Shown: positions 8,918 through 17,768, counted from the stretch's first letter. The stretch: DNA of 64,000 bases from Sulfidibacter corallicola (GCF_017498545.1 NZ_CP071793.1:11340256-11404255); one strand, 5' to 3'. The notes: generated from the letters alone by a model not told the origin. Numbers and translations: made by a program.

Positions 8918-10626
8918 TCAAGCGCCATTTCGAAGTTCTCTTGGAGTCGGATACGGTCATCAAAAACCACGGTGGAACGGTTCAGCAGACGCACTCCTGT
9001 CTGGACTACCTGCCCGGTTCGCTGTTTCTCGGAGTGGCGGCAGCCTCCATATACGGCCAAGAGCGGGACCCGAAAACCTGGGCCCTGTTCCACTCGGGAC
9101 AGGTTCGGTTCGGGAACGCACTGCCCCTGGACGGCCAGGGACGCGTCGCCTTTCCGGTGCCCCACTCCTGGCACCACGACAAAGGCAAGGCGGCAAAAAC
9201 GGGAGACCATTTCGAGGCCGATCACCTGGTCAACCTGGCTGCATGCTCGGCGGCGCATTGCCCACCCCAAAAGCTCTCGCAACCGCGTCAAATCAAGGAA
9301 GGATACGTGACGGATGCCGGCGAGGCGATCCAGCCGCGAACCCAGCCCAGTTTGAAGACAGCCATCAATCCAAGCCTGGGCCGAGCCAAGGACAGCGCGC
9401 TTTTTTCGATGGAATCACTCTGCAAGGGACAGCGATTCGCCTTCGACCTGACGATCGACGAGGCGATCGAAGGCCAGGATCCGGGAGCCTTGCTCGACGA
9501 GCTGGCCAGGTCGCTCATGGGCCGGAAGCGCTTGGGCGGCTCTCGTTCGGCCGAGATGGGAAAGGTCATGATCCGCGAAATCGACGCCCCAGCGCAACCC
9601 AGCCGCGACGACCGGTGGAACGCGAGCCATGAGCTGTGCCTGTGGTTGCTTTCGCCGGCCTGGCTCGTGGACGAGCGCGGTTTGCCGGCGGATGCGATCG
9701 ATCCGTCTCGTTGGGGGTTGCCTTCCGGGCGATTGGATCCATCCCGATGTTTCCGGCGCTTTCGCACGGACGTGAGATTCAATGCCAAGTACCGCCGCTT
9801 CGAACTCGAGCGCCATTTGGTGGAAGCCGGCAGTGTGTTGGTTTTCCGCTTGGATCGATCCGCGGAGCAGGAGCAGCTCGATCGACTCGCCCGCGGAATC
9901 GGCGGCATGCGGCAGCAGGGCCTGGGAGACGTGCGCGTCAATCCGAGCCTGCTATTCGACTCTCGGCCACGATTTTCGGCCGACACCAGGCTGGAGCCGA
10001 CGGCGCGACTCGATTTGCCTGTCGAACGAGAGCATCCCAAAAGCTGCCACCCGCTGCTGCGCTGGTTGCGACAACAGGAATCGGATCAGGACCGCGAACG
10101 TCGCGCCATGGTTCGAGCCCTTGCATGGCGCGACGAACTGCACCACTGCTACGAATCGGCTCGGGTCCGCTACGGCGCGACGCCAGGCAAGCGCATGGGC
10201 CCATCTCCCAGCCAATGGAACCGCGTACGTGCAATGGCGAAAGGACTCTTGTTGGGCGACGCGATCCTGCCGGACCGGAAAGACATGGCGGGCACCCAAT
10301 GGAAGGAAGCCCTCGTGGAACGCCTCTGCGGTAAACCGCTCGAAAAACGCGCTGACAACCGGCACCACGACCGTCGGCAAGACCGCCCATCGGCAATCTG
10401 CGACTTCGAGGACGCGGATTGGGGTTTGGTGTTCCTCCTCGAGCGCGACCGGCAGATGGTGTCGCTTTCCTTCGCGGAATGGTTGGCACACTGCATCGCC
10501 AGTTGTGAGGAGCCACCCTTTCTCGAGCTGGAAATTCTGGCTCGCGAAGGTCAGACCATCGCGGCCTCCATGGAACTGACAGCCACATGTCCCCTAACCT
10601 CGGAAAAGGAGATCGACCATGGATAA
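8914..10626 (+). CDS. csx10: Csx10-type Cas5 with long helical extension (possible Cas5-Cas11 fusion)
   Basis: 570 residues, ATGA overlap with cas7. It starts like Csx10: FEVLLESDTVIKN...THSCLDYLPGSLFLGVAA, i.e. the RAMP strand and PGS turn. A second RAMP-like half includes GRKRLGGSRSAEMGKV (~205) and the G-rich loop IGGMRQQGLGDVRVN (~325). Csx10 is the Cas5-like subunit that caps the crRNA 5' handle in type III-D. Residues ~370-570 are unlike a RAMP: charged, helix-prone and Trp/Arg-rich (HPLLRWLRQQESDQDRERR, SQWNRVRAMAKGLLLG). This is where a small-subunit Cas11 module would sit if fused, as in the III-D2 Cas7-5-11 protein. That part is inference. It overlaps the next gene by 8 bases. Confidence 0.8.
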   Translation: MIKRHFEVLLESDTVIKNHGGTVQQTHSCLDYLPGSLFLGVAAASIYGQERDPKTWALFHSGQVRFGNALPLDGQGRVAFPVPHSWHHDKGKAAKTGDHFEADHLVNLAACSAAHCPPQKLSQPRQIKEGYVTDAGEAIQPRTQPSLKTAINPSLGRAKDSALFSMESLCKGQRFAFDLTIDEAIEGQDPGALLDELARSLMGRKRLGGSRSAEMGKVMIREIDAPAQPSRDDRWNASHELCLWLLSPAWLVDERGLPADAIDPSRWGLPSGRLDPSRCFRRFRTDVRFNAKYRRFELERHLVEAGSVLVFRLDRSAEQEQLDRLARGIGGMRQQGLGDVRVNPSLLFDSRPRFSADTRLEPTARLDLPVEREHPKSCHPLLRWLRQQESDQDRERRAMVRALAWRDELHHCYESARVRYGATPGKRMGPSPSQWNRVRAMAKGLLLGDAILPDRKDMAGTQWKEALVERLCGKPLEKRADNRHHDRRQDRPSAICDFEDADWGLVFLLERDRQMVSLSFAEWLAHCIASCEEPPFLELEILAREGQTIAASMELTATCPLTSEKEIDHG

Positions 10627-12385
10627 GCACCGCAGCCGAGACATCACCGATCCACCCACCGACCGACTGGCTTGCCACTTTCTGTACCTTGCCCGCTTGG
10701 TTCTACAAACCGAGGCGCCCCTCTCGATCGGCCAAGGAGATCCGGGCCCGTTCGACAACGACCTGGTCCGCGATGCCAACGGCCTGCCCGCCATTCCCGG
10801 CTCTTCCTTCGCAGGCGTCCTGCGTCACGCATTTCGGCGCCGGCTCGCATCATCGGGGTTGGCTCCGGTCGATACGGAGATCACCGAAGGCGAGCAAGCG
10901 CAGGTACCGGTCTCCGACACGGAAGACGCCACCACCTTCCTGTTCGGCGGCACGGGTGAACAAGAGCTCCATTCGCGAGTGGCCGTATCCTGGGGCTGCA
11001 TTCACGACAGCCACGATCGACCTGTGGAAGGGCTGCTTCTGAGTGACGATCGAAGGAGGCTGTTCGAGGACCCATTACTGCGCGACGCACTCCAGGCGGC
11101 ACCGATCCTTCGCGATCACGTGGCCATCGATCACCGTGGCGTCGCCGCCAATTCGGCCAAGTTCCAACGTGCCAGCCTCACGAAAGGCCATCGCTTCAGC
11201 ATCGAAATATCGATGTGGAGCGACCGGTCCGAGGACCCGCACTGGCGAGCGCTGCTCCACCTTTTGGAGTCACCCGGGTTTCGCCTCGGCGGTGCCACCC
11301 GTCGCGGACTGGGCGCACTGAAGGTGGTGCGGCGCCACCAACGCATGTTCGACATGACGTCACCCCGAGATTTCGACGACTTCGCGGCGCTGAGCCCTTC
11401 GTTGGCAGACACAACCGGTCTGGTTTCGGTGGACGCCGATTCGGCCGAGGCTGCCCATGCCTCGCATGAAGAGGTCATGGCTTCCCAAACCGACGGCATC
11501 GGTGTCGAACTCGAGTTGACGCCGGTGGACACCTTCCTTTTCGGCGGTGGATCGGCAGCGATCAACCCGAACTGGGACAACGACGCGAAGATGAAACCGA
11601 TACGGGAGACGATGGTTTCCTGGCACGAGGGATCCGGGTCCATCGGCGAGACCTATTGCCTCATACCCGCCAGCTCGGTCAAGGGCGCCCTGAGGCATCG
11701 CACGGCCTACCACTACCACGCTCTCCGCGGCATCTACGCCGACTGCGCCTCCGATCCCCTGACTACCTATGCAAGTGATCCCCGCGAAGCGCTGGGGCTC
11801 GCGCGAGCGGATTCCCCCAAGGCGGTCCCGGCGGCGTATCAAACCCGCCACAATCCCGCGGTATTCGCACTTTTCGGCAGCGCTCCCCTCGAGAACCGAG
11901 AGGCTGTCGCCACGAGCGACGAGTCCGATCCGGAACCGGACGGATGGACACGTCCGGGCCTGGTGCTGATCGAAGACAAGCACCTCTCGAAGGATCGGGT
12001 GACTCCCCTGCTGCTTCGCCACAACAGCATCGACCGCTTTACCGGCGGCGTACGCCGTCACGTCCTGTTCGGCGAGGAAGTGGCCACCCTGTCACCTCCT
12101 GGTTCCGAGGGCCCTGCCAGGCAGGGATCGAAAAAGAAGGGTCCGGTAAGAGCAGTCGAGCCCATCCGGCTTGCGATGCGCGTGCTCCAACCCGACGATC
12201 CCGCGTTGCGGCCCAGGGAGGTCCGCCAGGCGTTTAACCGGGCCTTGGTCGACCTCGCCGAAGAACGTTTGGCCCTGGGCGCAGGCGGGAACCGCGGTCA
12301 CGGCTACTTTCGCGGCCGGGTGATTTGGGAGGACGGCGGTACTTGGGTCAACGGAGAACCACAAGGAGGACACCATGAATCCTGA
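10619..12385 (+). CDS. Double Cas7 (tandem Csm3-like RAMPs, Cas7-2x)
   Basis: 588 residues with two RAMP units. Unit 1 (~18-235): LQTEAPLSIGQGD, then FDNDLVRDANGLPAIPGSSF, where Asp46 aligns with the Csm3 catalytic Asp; the G-rich loop is GFRLGGATRRGLGAL. Unit 2 (~285-570): ELELTPVDTFLFGGG, PASSVKGALRHR, the Cas7 IDR-TGG box (HNSIDRFTGGVRRHVLFGEE), and the end loop LGAGGNRGHGYFRG. Unit 2 lacks an obvious Asp in the IDxxxxxD position; NPNWDNDAK may serve. Tandem Cas7 proteins of this build are a mark of type III-D2 complexes. It overlaps csx10 by 8 bases and the next gene by 11. Confidence 0.85.
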   Translation: MDKHRSRDITDPPTDRLACHFLYLARLVLQTEAPLSIGQGDPGPFDNDLVRDANGLPAIPGSSFAGVLRHAFRRRLASSGLAPVDTEITEGEQAQVPVSDTEDATTFLFGGTGEQELHSRVAVSWGCIHDSHDRPVEGLLLSDDRRRLFEDPLLRDALQAAPILRDHVAIDHRGVAANSAKFQRASLTKGHRFSIEISMWSDRSEDPHWRALLHLLESPGFRLGGATRRGLGALKVVRRHQRMFDMTSPRDFDDFAALSPSLADTTGLVSVDADSAEAAHASHEEVMASQTDGIGVELELTPVDTFLFGGGSAAINPNWDNDAKMKPIRETMVSWHEGSGSIGETYCLIPASSVKGALRHRTAYHYHALRGIYADCASDPLTTYASDPREALGLARADSPKAVPAAYQTRHNPAVFALFGSAPLENREAVATSDESDPEPDGWTRPGLVLIEDKHLSKDRVTPLLLRHNSIDRFTGGVRRHVLFGEEVATLSPPGSEGPARQGSKKKGPVRAVEPIRLAMRVLQPDDPALRPREVRQAFNRALVDLAEERLALGAGGNRGHGYFRGRVIWEDGGTWVNGEPQGGHHES

Positions 12386-12983
12386 GCGTTTGTTGCAACT
12401 GATCCACGGGGATCAAACGATTGCGGCGAAAACCGGAACCCCTGCATCTGCAGGTAGGACCGAGTCACCCAAGCCCCTGCTCTCCACCGGGGCCCCCTAT
12501 CACCTGTGTACCTTGACCGTACAGGCTTCCCAGATCTCGGATGCAGGATCGCTTCGGAACCTAATTAGCGATCGAGCCGCGGCTTATCCCGACCTCGAAG
12601 GTTGGATCTGCCGCGAATCGGAGGTCTACGCATTCACCGATGCGGCCGGCATCGCGGACGCCTGCTCCGACCCGACCGGTCCGATCCGCTTCGGCGAACT
12701 GGCACTGAACGACCAAACCTCGATTCACATCCTGCCAGGCGAAGGCGTCGGCTGGCACTGCCTGACCGTCACGGAGGGCGAAGGTTCGGATTATTTGGCC
12801 GAGGAGGTCGTACACCTCGGCCAAAGGCACGGTGGTTTCGCCAAAAATCTCGCCTATCTGCGCTATTGGCAACCGGTTTCCGAACGCGGCTATCTCATCA
12901 CGGCTACGCGGTTCACGGGTTTTCGAGCCCGCAAGCACCGAGAGGGCGCTTCCAGGAAGATGGAGACGACGCCCGTGGCTTGA
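12375..12983 (+). CDS. Csx19-like small type III-D subunit (tentative)
   Basis: 202 residues, start inside the end of the double Cas7 gene with GGAGG upstream. I do not recognise strong motifs. The C-terminal region ending YLRYWQP...YLITATRFTGF loosely resembles the RxYY...RF ending of Csx19 (TIGR03984). Its position between the double Cas7 and the TIGR03986 Cas7, with csx10 in the same operon, is where Csx19 would be expected. Residues 1-40 are low-complexity. It is cytosolic with no membrane segment. Alternatives are a free Cas11-type subunit or a locus-specific protease substrate. Confidence 0.5.
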   Translation: MNPERLLQLIHGDQTIAAKTGTPASAGRTESPKPLLSTGAPYHLCTLTVQASQISDAGSLRNLISDRAAAYPDLEGWICRESEVYAFTDAAGIADACSDPTGPIRFGELALNDQTSIHILPGEGVGWHCLTVTEGEGSDYLAEEVVHLGQRHGGFAKNLAYLRYWQPVSERGYLITATRFTGFRARKHREGASRKMETTPVA

Positions 12984-13117
12984 CATCGGCCGGAAGCGAG
13001 GGATACGCGGCGAGGCCATTCCTACCGCGACCAGAGCGGATGGAAAACGCCGTCGCCGTCCCTCCCGAATCGACACGTTGGATTCTTTAGAAGCAATGAG
13101 GACAGAGGTGGAGCAAG
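12984..13117 (+). other. Short spacer inside the Cas operon
   Basis: 134 bases between the Csx19-like gene and the large Cas7. It ends in GAGGTGGAGCAAG, a plausible ribosome binding site. It contains no own gene and is the largest gap among the RAMP genes. Confidence 0.5.
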
Positions 13118-15481
13118 ATGAAAAGAAACAGATTCCAGGAAAACGGCCCCGGTTCCGGACCGAACTCGCGTCACGGGCAGGGGGGATCAAGGCCAGGCAC
13201 CCACAGGAACGCGGGCTACCGCTCCAAAAAAGAAGACAAGCCCCTACCCGAGCGCCTGCACGCCCCCTATAACTTCGTGCCCCTGTCTTCCTGGATTTTC
13301 GAGCCGCCGCAGAGCGATCGCATCAGCACCAATTTCCCTTTCAGTGACGGGATCAGCGGCACGTTGTCGTATACGTTGACGAACCACACGCCGCTCCTGG
13401 TAGGCGGGGAGCAAAAGAAGGCGCCCGACGGCGAACGGGGCGAAGTCCACTTCTTCAAGGGGCCCGACGGCGAGCCGGCGATCCCGGGCACCTCGATCAA
13501 GGGCATGATTCGCAACGTGATCGAAATCGCGAGTTTCGGCAAGATGCGCCTGGTGGACGACCAGTGGCTCAGCATCCGGGATTTGACGCCTCCCGCCAAG
13601 ACCATCTATCGGGACCACTTCTCCCAGGGCACCAAACCTCTTTGCAGGGCCGGTTATCTCAGGGCGGTTCAGAAGGGAGATGCGTTTCTGTGGGAGCTGA
13701 CACCCTGCAAATTCAAGCGAGTCAACCACAATGAATTGATCAGTTACGCAGACCGCCAAAACCTGGATGTGGATTACCCCGACCGCATCAAGAAGAAACA
13801 GTTTGCATGGGAGAAATACGACCGATGGGGCGACAACCTCGAAGTCGATTTCAAGATCAATCCACCCATTCAAGGCCGGCGAAGTAAAAGCGTCACGCCT
13901 CCCGAGGAAACGGTGTCCTTGGGCAAGGGAAAAGAATACGACACATCGGGTCGCCTCGTTTTCACGGGCCAACCCGCAGACAACGACAGGCCCAAACGCA
14001 AGTATCTTGAATTCGTTTTTTACGAGCCCGGCCCCACCAAGACGGTACCGGATCGGGTCATCGCGTCGTTTCTGAGCATTCACGAGGACTCCAAGGATTG
14101 GAAGAAACTCTGGTCGAAGCAGTTGACCAAAGAACCCGGCATTCCGGTTTTCTACCTGGTGGACAGCCACGACGATCGGCACATTACCGCGATGGGCTTG
14201 GCCATGATGTTCCGCCTTTCCTACCGATTCTCGATCGGTGAAACCGTGGATCACACGAATCCGGCACACCGCCTATCGGCGCCGTTGGACCTCGCCGAAT
14301 CCATGTTCGGCAACATCAACGAGCGCGACGAATCCCTGGGGCTGCGGGGTCGTGTCAGCTTCTCGATGATGCGCCACGAATCGAAACCCGACATGGATGC
14401 GCCATTGACGACCATTTTGAATGGCCCCAAACCGAGCTACTTCCCCTCGTATGTGGCCCAGGGCGAGGTCGATGATAGGGGCCGACTTCCCGGCAGGGAA
14501 GCGGCACGATACATGACCTACATGGATTCCGAGAGCGAGATTCGCGGCTGGAAACGGTACCCCGCCCGAAATCGGATCGGCACCCTGGAGATCGACCACG
14601 GCGTGGGCGACGGTGACAACACCAAGGTCGAGAACCAACTGTTCCCAATGAAACCTCACGCCCGTTTCCGAGGAAACGTTCGATTTCACAATCTTCGTCC
14701 CTTCGAATTGGGCGCGTTGGTCTGGGCCATGACCTGGGGCGGACGAAACAATCTCCGCCATGGGCTCGGCATGGGGAAACCCTATGGTCTGGGACAGGTT
14801 TCCCTGCACCTGGACGAAGAGGATCGATCCGGCCTGGTTTCGAACCGACTCGACGGCACGGTTCCCGACCTGGAAAGCTGCGTGGCCCGATTCACCGAAC
14901 TCATGAATGCGGCCTACCAAGAAGCGGTGCGATTCACCGACCGAGCCAAAACCGAACATCGTTGGGAGGACAGCGAACAGTTGGTTCAATTGTTGGCCAT
15001 GGCCGATCCGGAATCGGCCCGGAAAAGATGCCTGGATTACCTGGCCTTGCCCCACCACTATCAGCTCAGGGCGCCCAACGACCAACAACCGTGGCGTCAC
15101 ACCCTGCCGCCATATGCCGCGTTCGACGGAACCCGCGACAAGGACATTTTCAGTCGCAACGACCCGGACGGCTGGAAAAGAAACCGCGACACGTACCTGG
15201 AGGAACAACGCCGGATCCAGGAGAGATCGGTGGATCCCCAGGAGTTGAAGCGGAAGTTCGAGGCCGACATCGATGCAGCCGAAGATCCCAATGCGGTCGT
15301 GAAGACCTGGCTCGAAAACATCGAGAACTACAACCCCGACGGTGAGCTCGTCATCGTGCAGGTCGCCAAACTTTTCTATGAGCGACAAGGCAAGTGGGGC
15401 CGCAAGGTATCCAAGAATCTCAAACCCCGCATCAATCTCATCAAGAGCATTTTGAGAAAACACGGCGCACTCGAATCCTGA
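13118..15481 (+). CDS. Large Cas7 with insertion (TIGR03986-type RAMP)
   Basis: 787 residues. After a basic, disordered N-terminus (~1-45) it shows the family start RLHAPYNFVPLSSWIFEPP, then GTLSYTLTNHTPLLVGG and the RAMP turn AIPGTSIKGMIRNVIEIAS at ~125. A long middle region (~190-400) is an insertion in the fold. Segments near FRGNVRFHNLRPFELGALVWAM and the G-rich loop NNLRHGLGMGKPYGLGQVSL (~545) complete the RAMP. A helical C-terminal tail (~600-787) has many charged residues. This matches the Cas7-insertion subunit of III-D2, which caps one end of the complex. No Csm3-type catalytic Asp is obvious. It is the last gene of the operon. Confidence 0.85.
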   Translation: MKRNRFQENGPGSGPNSRHGQGGSRPGTHRNAGYRSKKEDKPLPERLHAPYNFVPLSSWIFEPPQSDRISTNFPFSDGISGTLSYTLTNHTPLLVGGEQKKAPDGERGEVHFFKGPDGEPAIPGTSIKGMIRNVIEIASFGKMRLVDDQWLSIRDLTPPAKTIYRDHFSQGTKPLCRAGYLRAVQKGDAFLWELTPCKFKRVNHNELISYADRQNLDVDYPDRIKKKQFAWEKYDRWGDNLEVDFKINPPIQGRRSKSVTPPEETVSLGKGKEYDTSGRLVFTGQPADNDRPKRKYLEFVFYEPGPTKTVPDRVIASFLSIHEDSKDWKKLWSKQLTKEPGIPVFYLVDSHDDRHITAMGLAMMFRLSYRFSIGETVDHTNPAHRLSAPLDLAESMFGNINERDESLGLRGRVSFSMMRHESKPDMDAPLTTILNGPKPSYFPSYVAQGEVDDRGRLPGREAARYMTYMDSESEIRGWKRYPARNRIGTLEIDHGVGDGDNTKVENQLFPMKPHARFRGNVRFHNLRPFELGALVWAMTWGGRNNLRHGLGMGKPYGLGQVSLHLDEEDRSGLVSNRLDGTVPDLESCVARFTELMNAAYQEAVRFTDRAKTEHRWEDSEQLVQLLAMADPESARKRCLDYLALPHHYQLRAPNDQQPWRHTLPPYAAFDGTRDKDIFSRNDPDGWKRNRDTYLEEQRRIQERSVDPQELKRKFEADIDAAEDPNAVVKTWLENIENYNPDGELVIVQVAKLFYERQGKWGRKVSKNLKPRINLIKSILRKHGALES

Positions 15482-15483
15482 TC

Positions 15484-15545
15484 CCGACGGGGTGCTTGGC
15501 CATGTGGCGAACGGCATTCACGGGGGCCCGTCGGCCAAACACCCC
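15484..15545 (+). promoter_or_regulatory. Two competing hairpins just after the Cas operon
   Basis: CCGACGGG (15484-15491) can pair with CCCGTCGG (15527-15534). The overlapping GGGGTGCTTGGCC (15489-15501) can instead pair with GGCCAAACACCCC (15533-15545, one mismatch). The two stems exclude each other. A T-rich stretch follows at ~15565. This could be a terminator or an attenuator controlling read-through into the sigma-factor gene. Confidence 0.4.
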
Positions 15546-15611
15546 ACCTCGGCGGAAAAGCAATTTATTTTTTCAGCTATCATTTCATTTTCAACAGCAC
15601 CTATCGATACG

Positions 15612-15639
15612 TTTCACACTCGAATTTCGCAGGTATTGA
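15612..15639 (+). promoter_or_regulatory. Candidate promoter of the sigma/anti-sigma pair
   Basis: In an AT-rich stretch, TTTCAC (15612-15617), a 16-base spacer and TATTGA (15634-15639) form a weak sigma-70-like pair, about 45 bases before the TTG start. An ECF-type promoter used by the encoded sigma factor itself is also possible. Confidence 0.3.
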
Positions 15640-15684
15640 TAAAGGATCACTGAAAATCCAAAATTATCTGCTGGAGAATCCGTT

Positions 15685-16272
15685 TTGGATAAAACTACCT
15701 CTATTCCAGAGCACATCTACACGTCCTTTTTCCCACGTTTCCGGGACTACTTCTATCACAAGGTCCAGGATTTCCCGCTTGCCGAAGACCTCGCCAGTAA
15801 AACCCTCAACAACGCCAACAAGAACTGGCACAAATTCAATCCTTCCGATCAGCCCAATGCCTGGCTCTTTGCCATCGCAAAGAACGTGTACCGCAACTAT
15901 GTTCGCGACGTGACGCGCCTGAAACGGAAAGCGCCGGTCGTTCCCATCGATGCCCTGGAGACGGGGCCCGACATCGACCGGGACCCGGATCCCGAACACA
16001 TGGTCCTGACCCGCCAACAGCTACGTAAAACGCTGGAATATCTCGAGAAACTCCCCGAGCCTCTACGACGGACCTTTGAAATGCACACCATTCATGATTA
16101 TGATCTCAAGAAGGTGGCAGCCTTGATGAACATTCCGGTCGGTACCGTCAAGTCCCGCATCAACAAGGTCCGGGTCGGTCTCAGGCAATGGGCCGAGTCA
16201 CATGGTTTCACCGGCAAAAAGAAGCGAACCACAGGTGTTTCCGACGAGGCGCAACCAAGGAGTAGATCGTGA
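15685..16272 (+). CDS. ECF-type RNA polymerase sigma factor
   Basis: 195 residues from a TTG start (GGAG nine bases upstream; no other in-frame start exists). Region 2 spans ~8-85 (HIYTSFFPRFRDYFYHKVQDFPLAEDLASKT, then PNAWLFAIAKNVYRNYVRDVTR). Region 4 spans ~115-175 (LPEPLRRTFEMHTIHDYDLKKVAALMNIPVGTVKSRINK, with the helix-turn-helix in LKKVAALMNIP-VGTVKSR). Regions 1 and 3 are absent, which is the ECF layout. The stop overlaps the anti-sigma start (GTGA), so the two proteins are translationally coupled and presumably bind each other. It lies 203 bases after the Cas operon and could be the regulated output of the CHAT-SAVED protease, or of the TPR-CHAT protein downstream. Confidence 0.9.
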   Translation: MDKTTSIPEHIYTSFFPRFRDYFYHKVQDFPLAEDLASKTLNNANKNWHKFNPSDQPNAWLFAIAKNVYRNYVRDVTRLKRKAPVVPIDALETGPDIDRDPDPEHMVLTRQQLRKTLEYLEKLPEPLRRTFEMHTIHDYDLKKVAALMNIPVGTVKSRINKVRVGLRQWAESHGFTGKKKRTTGVSDEAQPRSRS

Positions 16273-17006
16273 GGAAAGATGACACCACGCTGGCCGCCCA
16301 TTTGCGCCAACGCGCGGCCGAACGCGAAAAATCCTGCAAGAACCACCCGAGCATGGAAACCTTGCTGGACTACACGCTGGACGAACTCGACGAAACCGCC
16401 GCGGCGGAACTCCGCGAGCACCTCACCTTCTGCCAGGCTTGCGCCGACACCCTGGTCCAGCTTCACAAGCCGCTCGATTTCGAAATCGACATGAGCCTCG
16501 ACGACAAGCCGGATTTCCTGGAGAAGCTCCCCCCGGCCAGTCAACCGCAGCCGACGCCCGCCCAAACGACGCCAAAAACCCGGCCACTGTTTCGTTGGGG
16601 TCTGCCGATGCTGTCCACCGCCGCGGCGCTGGTCCTCGGCATCATGCTCGGCCCGATCCTCCAACGGGAAACGTCGGCGACCGTGCCCTACCGAATCGGC
16701 CTCGTGGATGTCGATGATGGAACCCGCGGAGGCGGCATCGAGACGATCCCCGAAGGATACGACGTCATTCTTCTCGAGCGATACATCCGCGATTGGAAGG
16801 AGGCGGAAACCTTCACCGTGGTGATTCGCACCGAAGCGGGCCGACAGGTCGTTTTCAAAAAAGGCTTTCCGAGACCACCAGATCGCAGATTCAGGTTTAT
16901 GCTGGACCAAGGCGAACTACGCCCGGACGCCTATCACGTGCTCCTGCTTGGGGACGGCGATGAAGAGAAACGCATCGCCGAGCTGACATTCACCATCGAT
17001 CCCTGA
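16269..17006 (+). CDS. Zinc-binding transmembrane anti-sigma factor
   Basis: 245 residues, GTG start with AAGGAG upstream, overlapping the sigma gene. The zinc anti-sigma motif H-x3-C-x2-C is present at His51, Cys55 and Cys58 (EHLTFCQAC). A flexible cytosolic linker (~59-110) is acidic, then Pro/Thr-rich. One membrane helix follows at ~111-131 (LPMLSTAAALVLGIMLGPIL). Residues 135-245 are a periplasmic beta-rich domain (YRIGLVDVDDGTRGG...). Such proteins hold the sigma factor until proteolysis frees it. The exposed linker between zinc domain and membrane is a natural target for a cytosolic protease such as the CHAT-SAVED protein, while the outer domain could be reached by the exported TPR-CHAT protein. 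Neither cleavage is shown here. Confidence 0.85.
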   Translation: MRKDDTTLAAHLRQRAAEREKSCKNHPSMETLLDYTLDELDETAAAELREHLTFCQACADTLVQLHKPLDFEIDMSLDDKPDFLEKLPPASQPQPTPAQTTPKTRPLFRWGLPMLSTAAALVLGIMLGPILQRETSATVPYRIGLVDVDDGTRGGGIETIPEGYDVILLERYIRDWKEAETFTVVIRTEAGRQVVFKKGFPRPPDRRFRFMLDQGELRPDAYHVLLLGDGDEEKRIAELTFTIDP

Positions 17007-17263
17007 ACGATCCATTCGAAAAAGGGGCACTCCGACAGAGCTCCCACCTCGGCTGGGACACCTAAACCACGGTTATTAAAGCCATTTACAATTAAAATAG
17101 ACGCGCGCCCAAGGGATAGTTTTCCATCCTGATGAGCGGTGAGTTCGGAGTTGCATTAGAGCCACGAACCAGCGAGGCGGTGCCCAGCTCGATTTTGAAT
17201 AAGAAACAACACGAAGCGAGCCGATTCGGAGAGCCCGGTATTCGCAGAGGGTCGTCGTGCCAG

Positions 17264-17286
17264 GTAGGTGCGACCGCTGGTCGCAC
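17264..17286 (+). repeat. GTAG-type REP palindrome
   Basis: GTAGG followed by a 7-bp stem (TGCGACC / GGTCGCA) around a GCT loop. Same architecture as the other REPs in this window but with a different stem sequence. Confidence 0.75.
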
Positions 17287-17454
17287 ATTCCGAAGCTCCC
17301 GCTTCTATTGGTGCTTCGCTTTTTGGCGTTTCGTATCTGCGAAGCGTGGATCGCTTCGACAAGTCGGGCCAGCGGTCCTACCGGCTGCGCCCAACCTATT
17401 GCGGTGCCGACTCTCAAAGAAAACGGGAACTCTGAGCCTGGTTCACTTCGACAA

Positions 17455-17477
17455 GTTCAGCCAGCGGCTGAACCTAC
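17455..17477 (-). repeat. GTAG-type REP palindrome
   Basis: On the minus strand GTAGG precedes a perfect 7-bp stem TTCAGCC / GGCTGAA with GCT loop. Confidence 0.75.
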
Positions 17478-17762
17478 CTGGCACCACGAATCTCTCGGCA
17501 TTCGGGAACTCCGGGCGGATTTGTTTCGAGGAAGCCACAAACCAGCGGGCATACCCGCTCGATTTCGGGAAAGAAACACCATCCCGGTTTCTGACGAAGA
17601 GCCATGCGTTTCCTGACTTCGATATTTCCTGGCTTCTTGATATTGATTTGACGACGGCAAGACCCATCTGAGCTTGAATACACCACTTTGCCACGAGGGG
17701 TCACAGATAAACGGAGTCACATCAAAATAATACATCGAGCAACAAACCTTAGTACTTTGAGA

Positions 17763-17768
17763 TAGAAT
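17763..17768 (+). promoter_or_regulatory. Possible -10 element of the TPR-CHAT gene
   Basis: TAGAAT matches 5 of 6 consensus positions and sits about 37 bases before the TTG start. No good -35 box is seen at the usual distance (CAACAA is there), so an alternative sigma factor may be used. Confidence 0.25.

Noticed and set aside
16269..17006. Anti-sigma gene as Csx30-like Craspase substrate
   Set aside because: It has a zinc anti-sigma motif and a membrane helix; no Csx30-like sequence is seen.
17132..17671. 179-residue open frame
   Set aside because: Runs through two REP palindromes and competes with frames on both strands.
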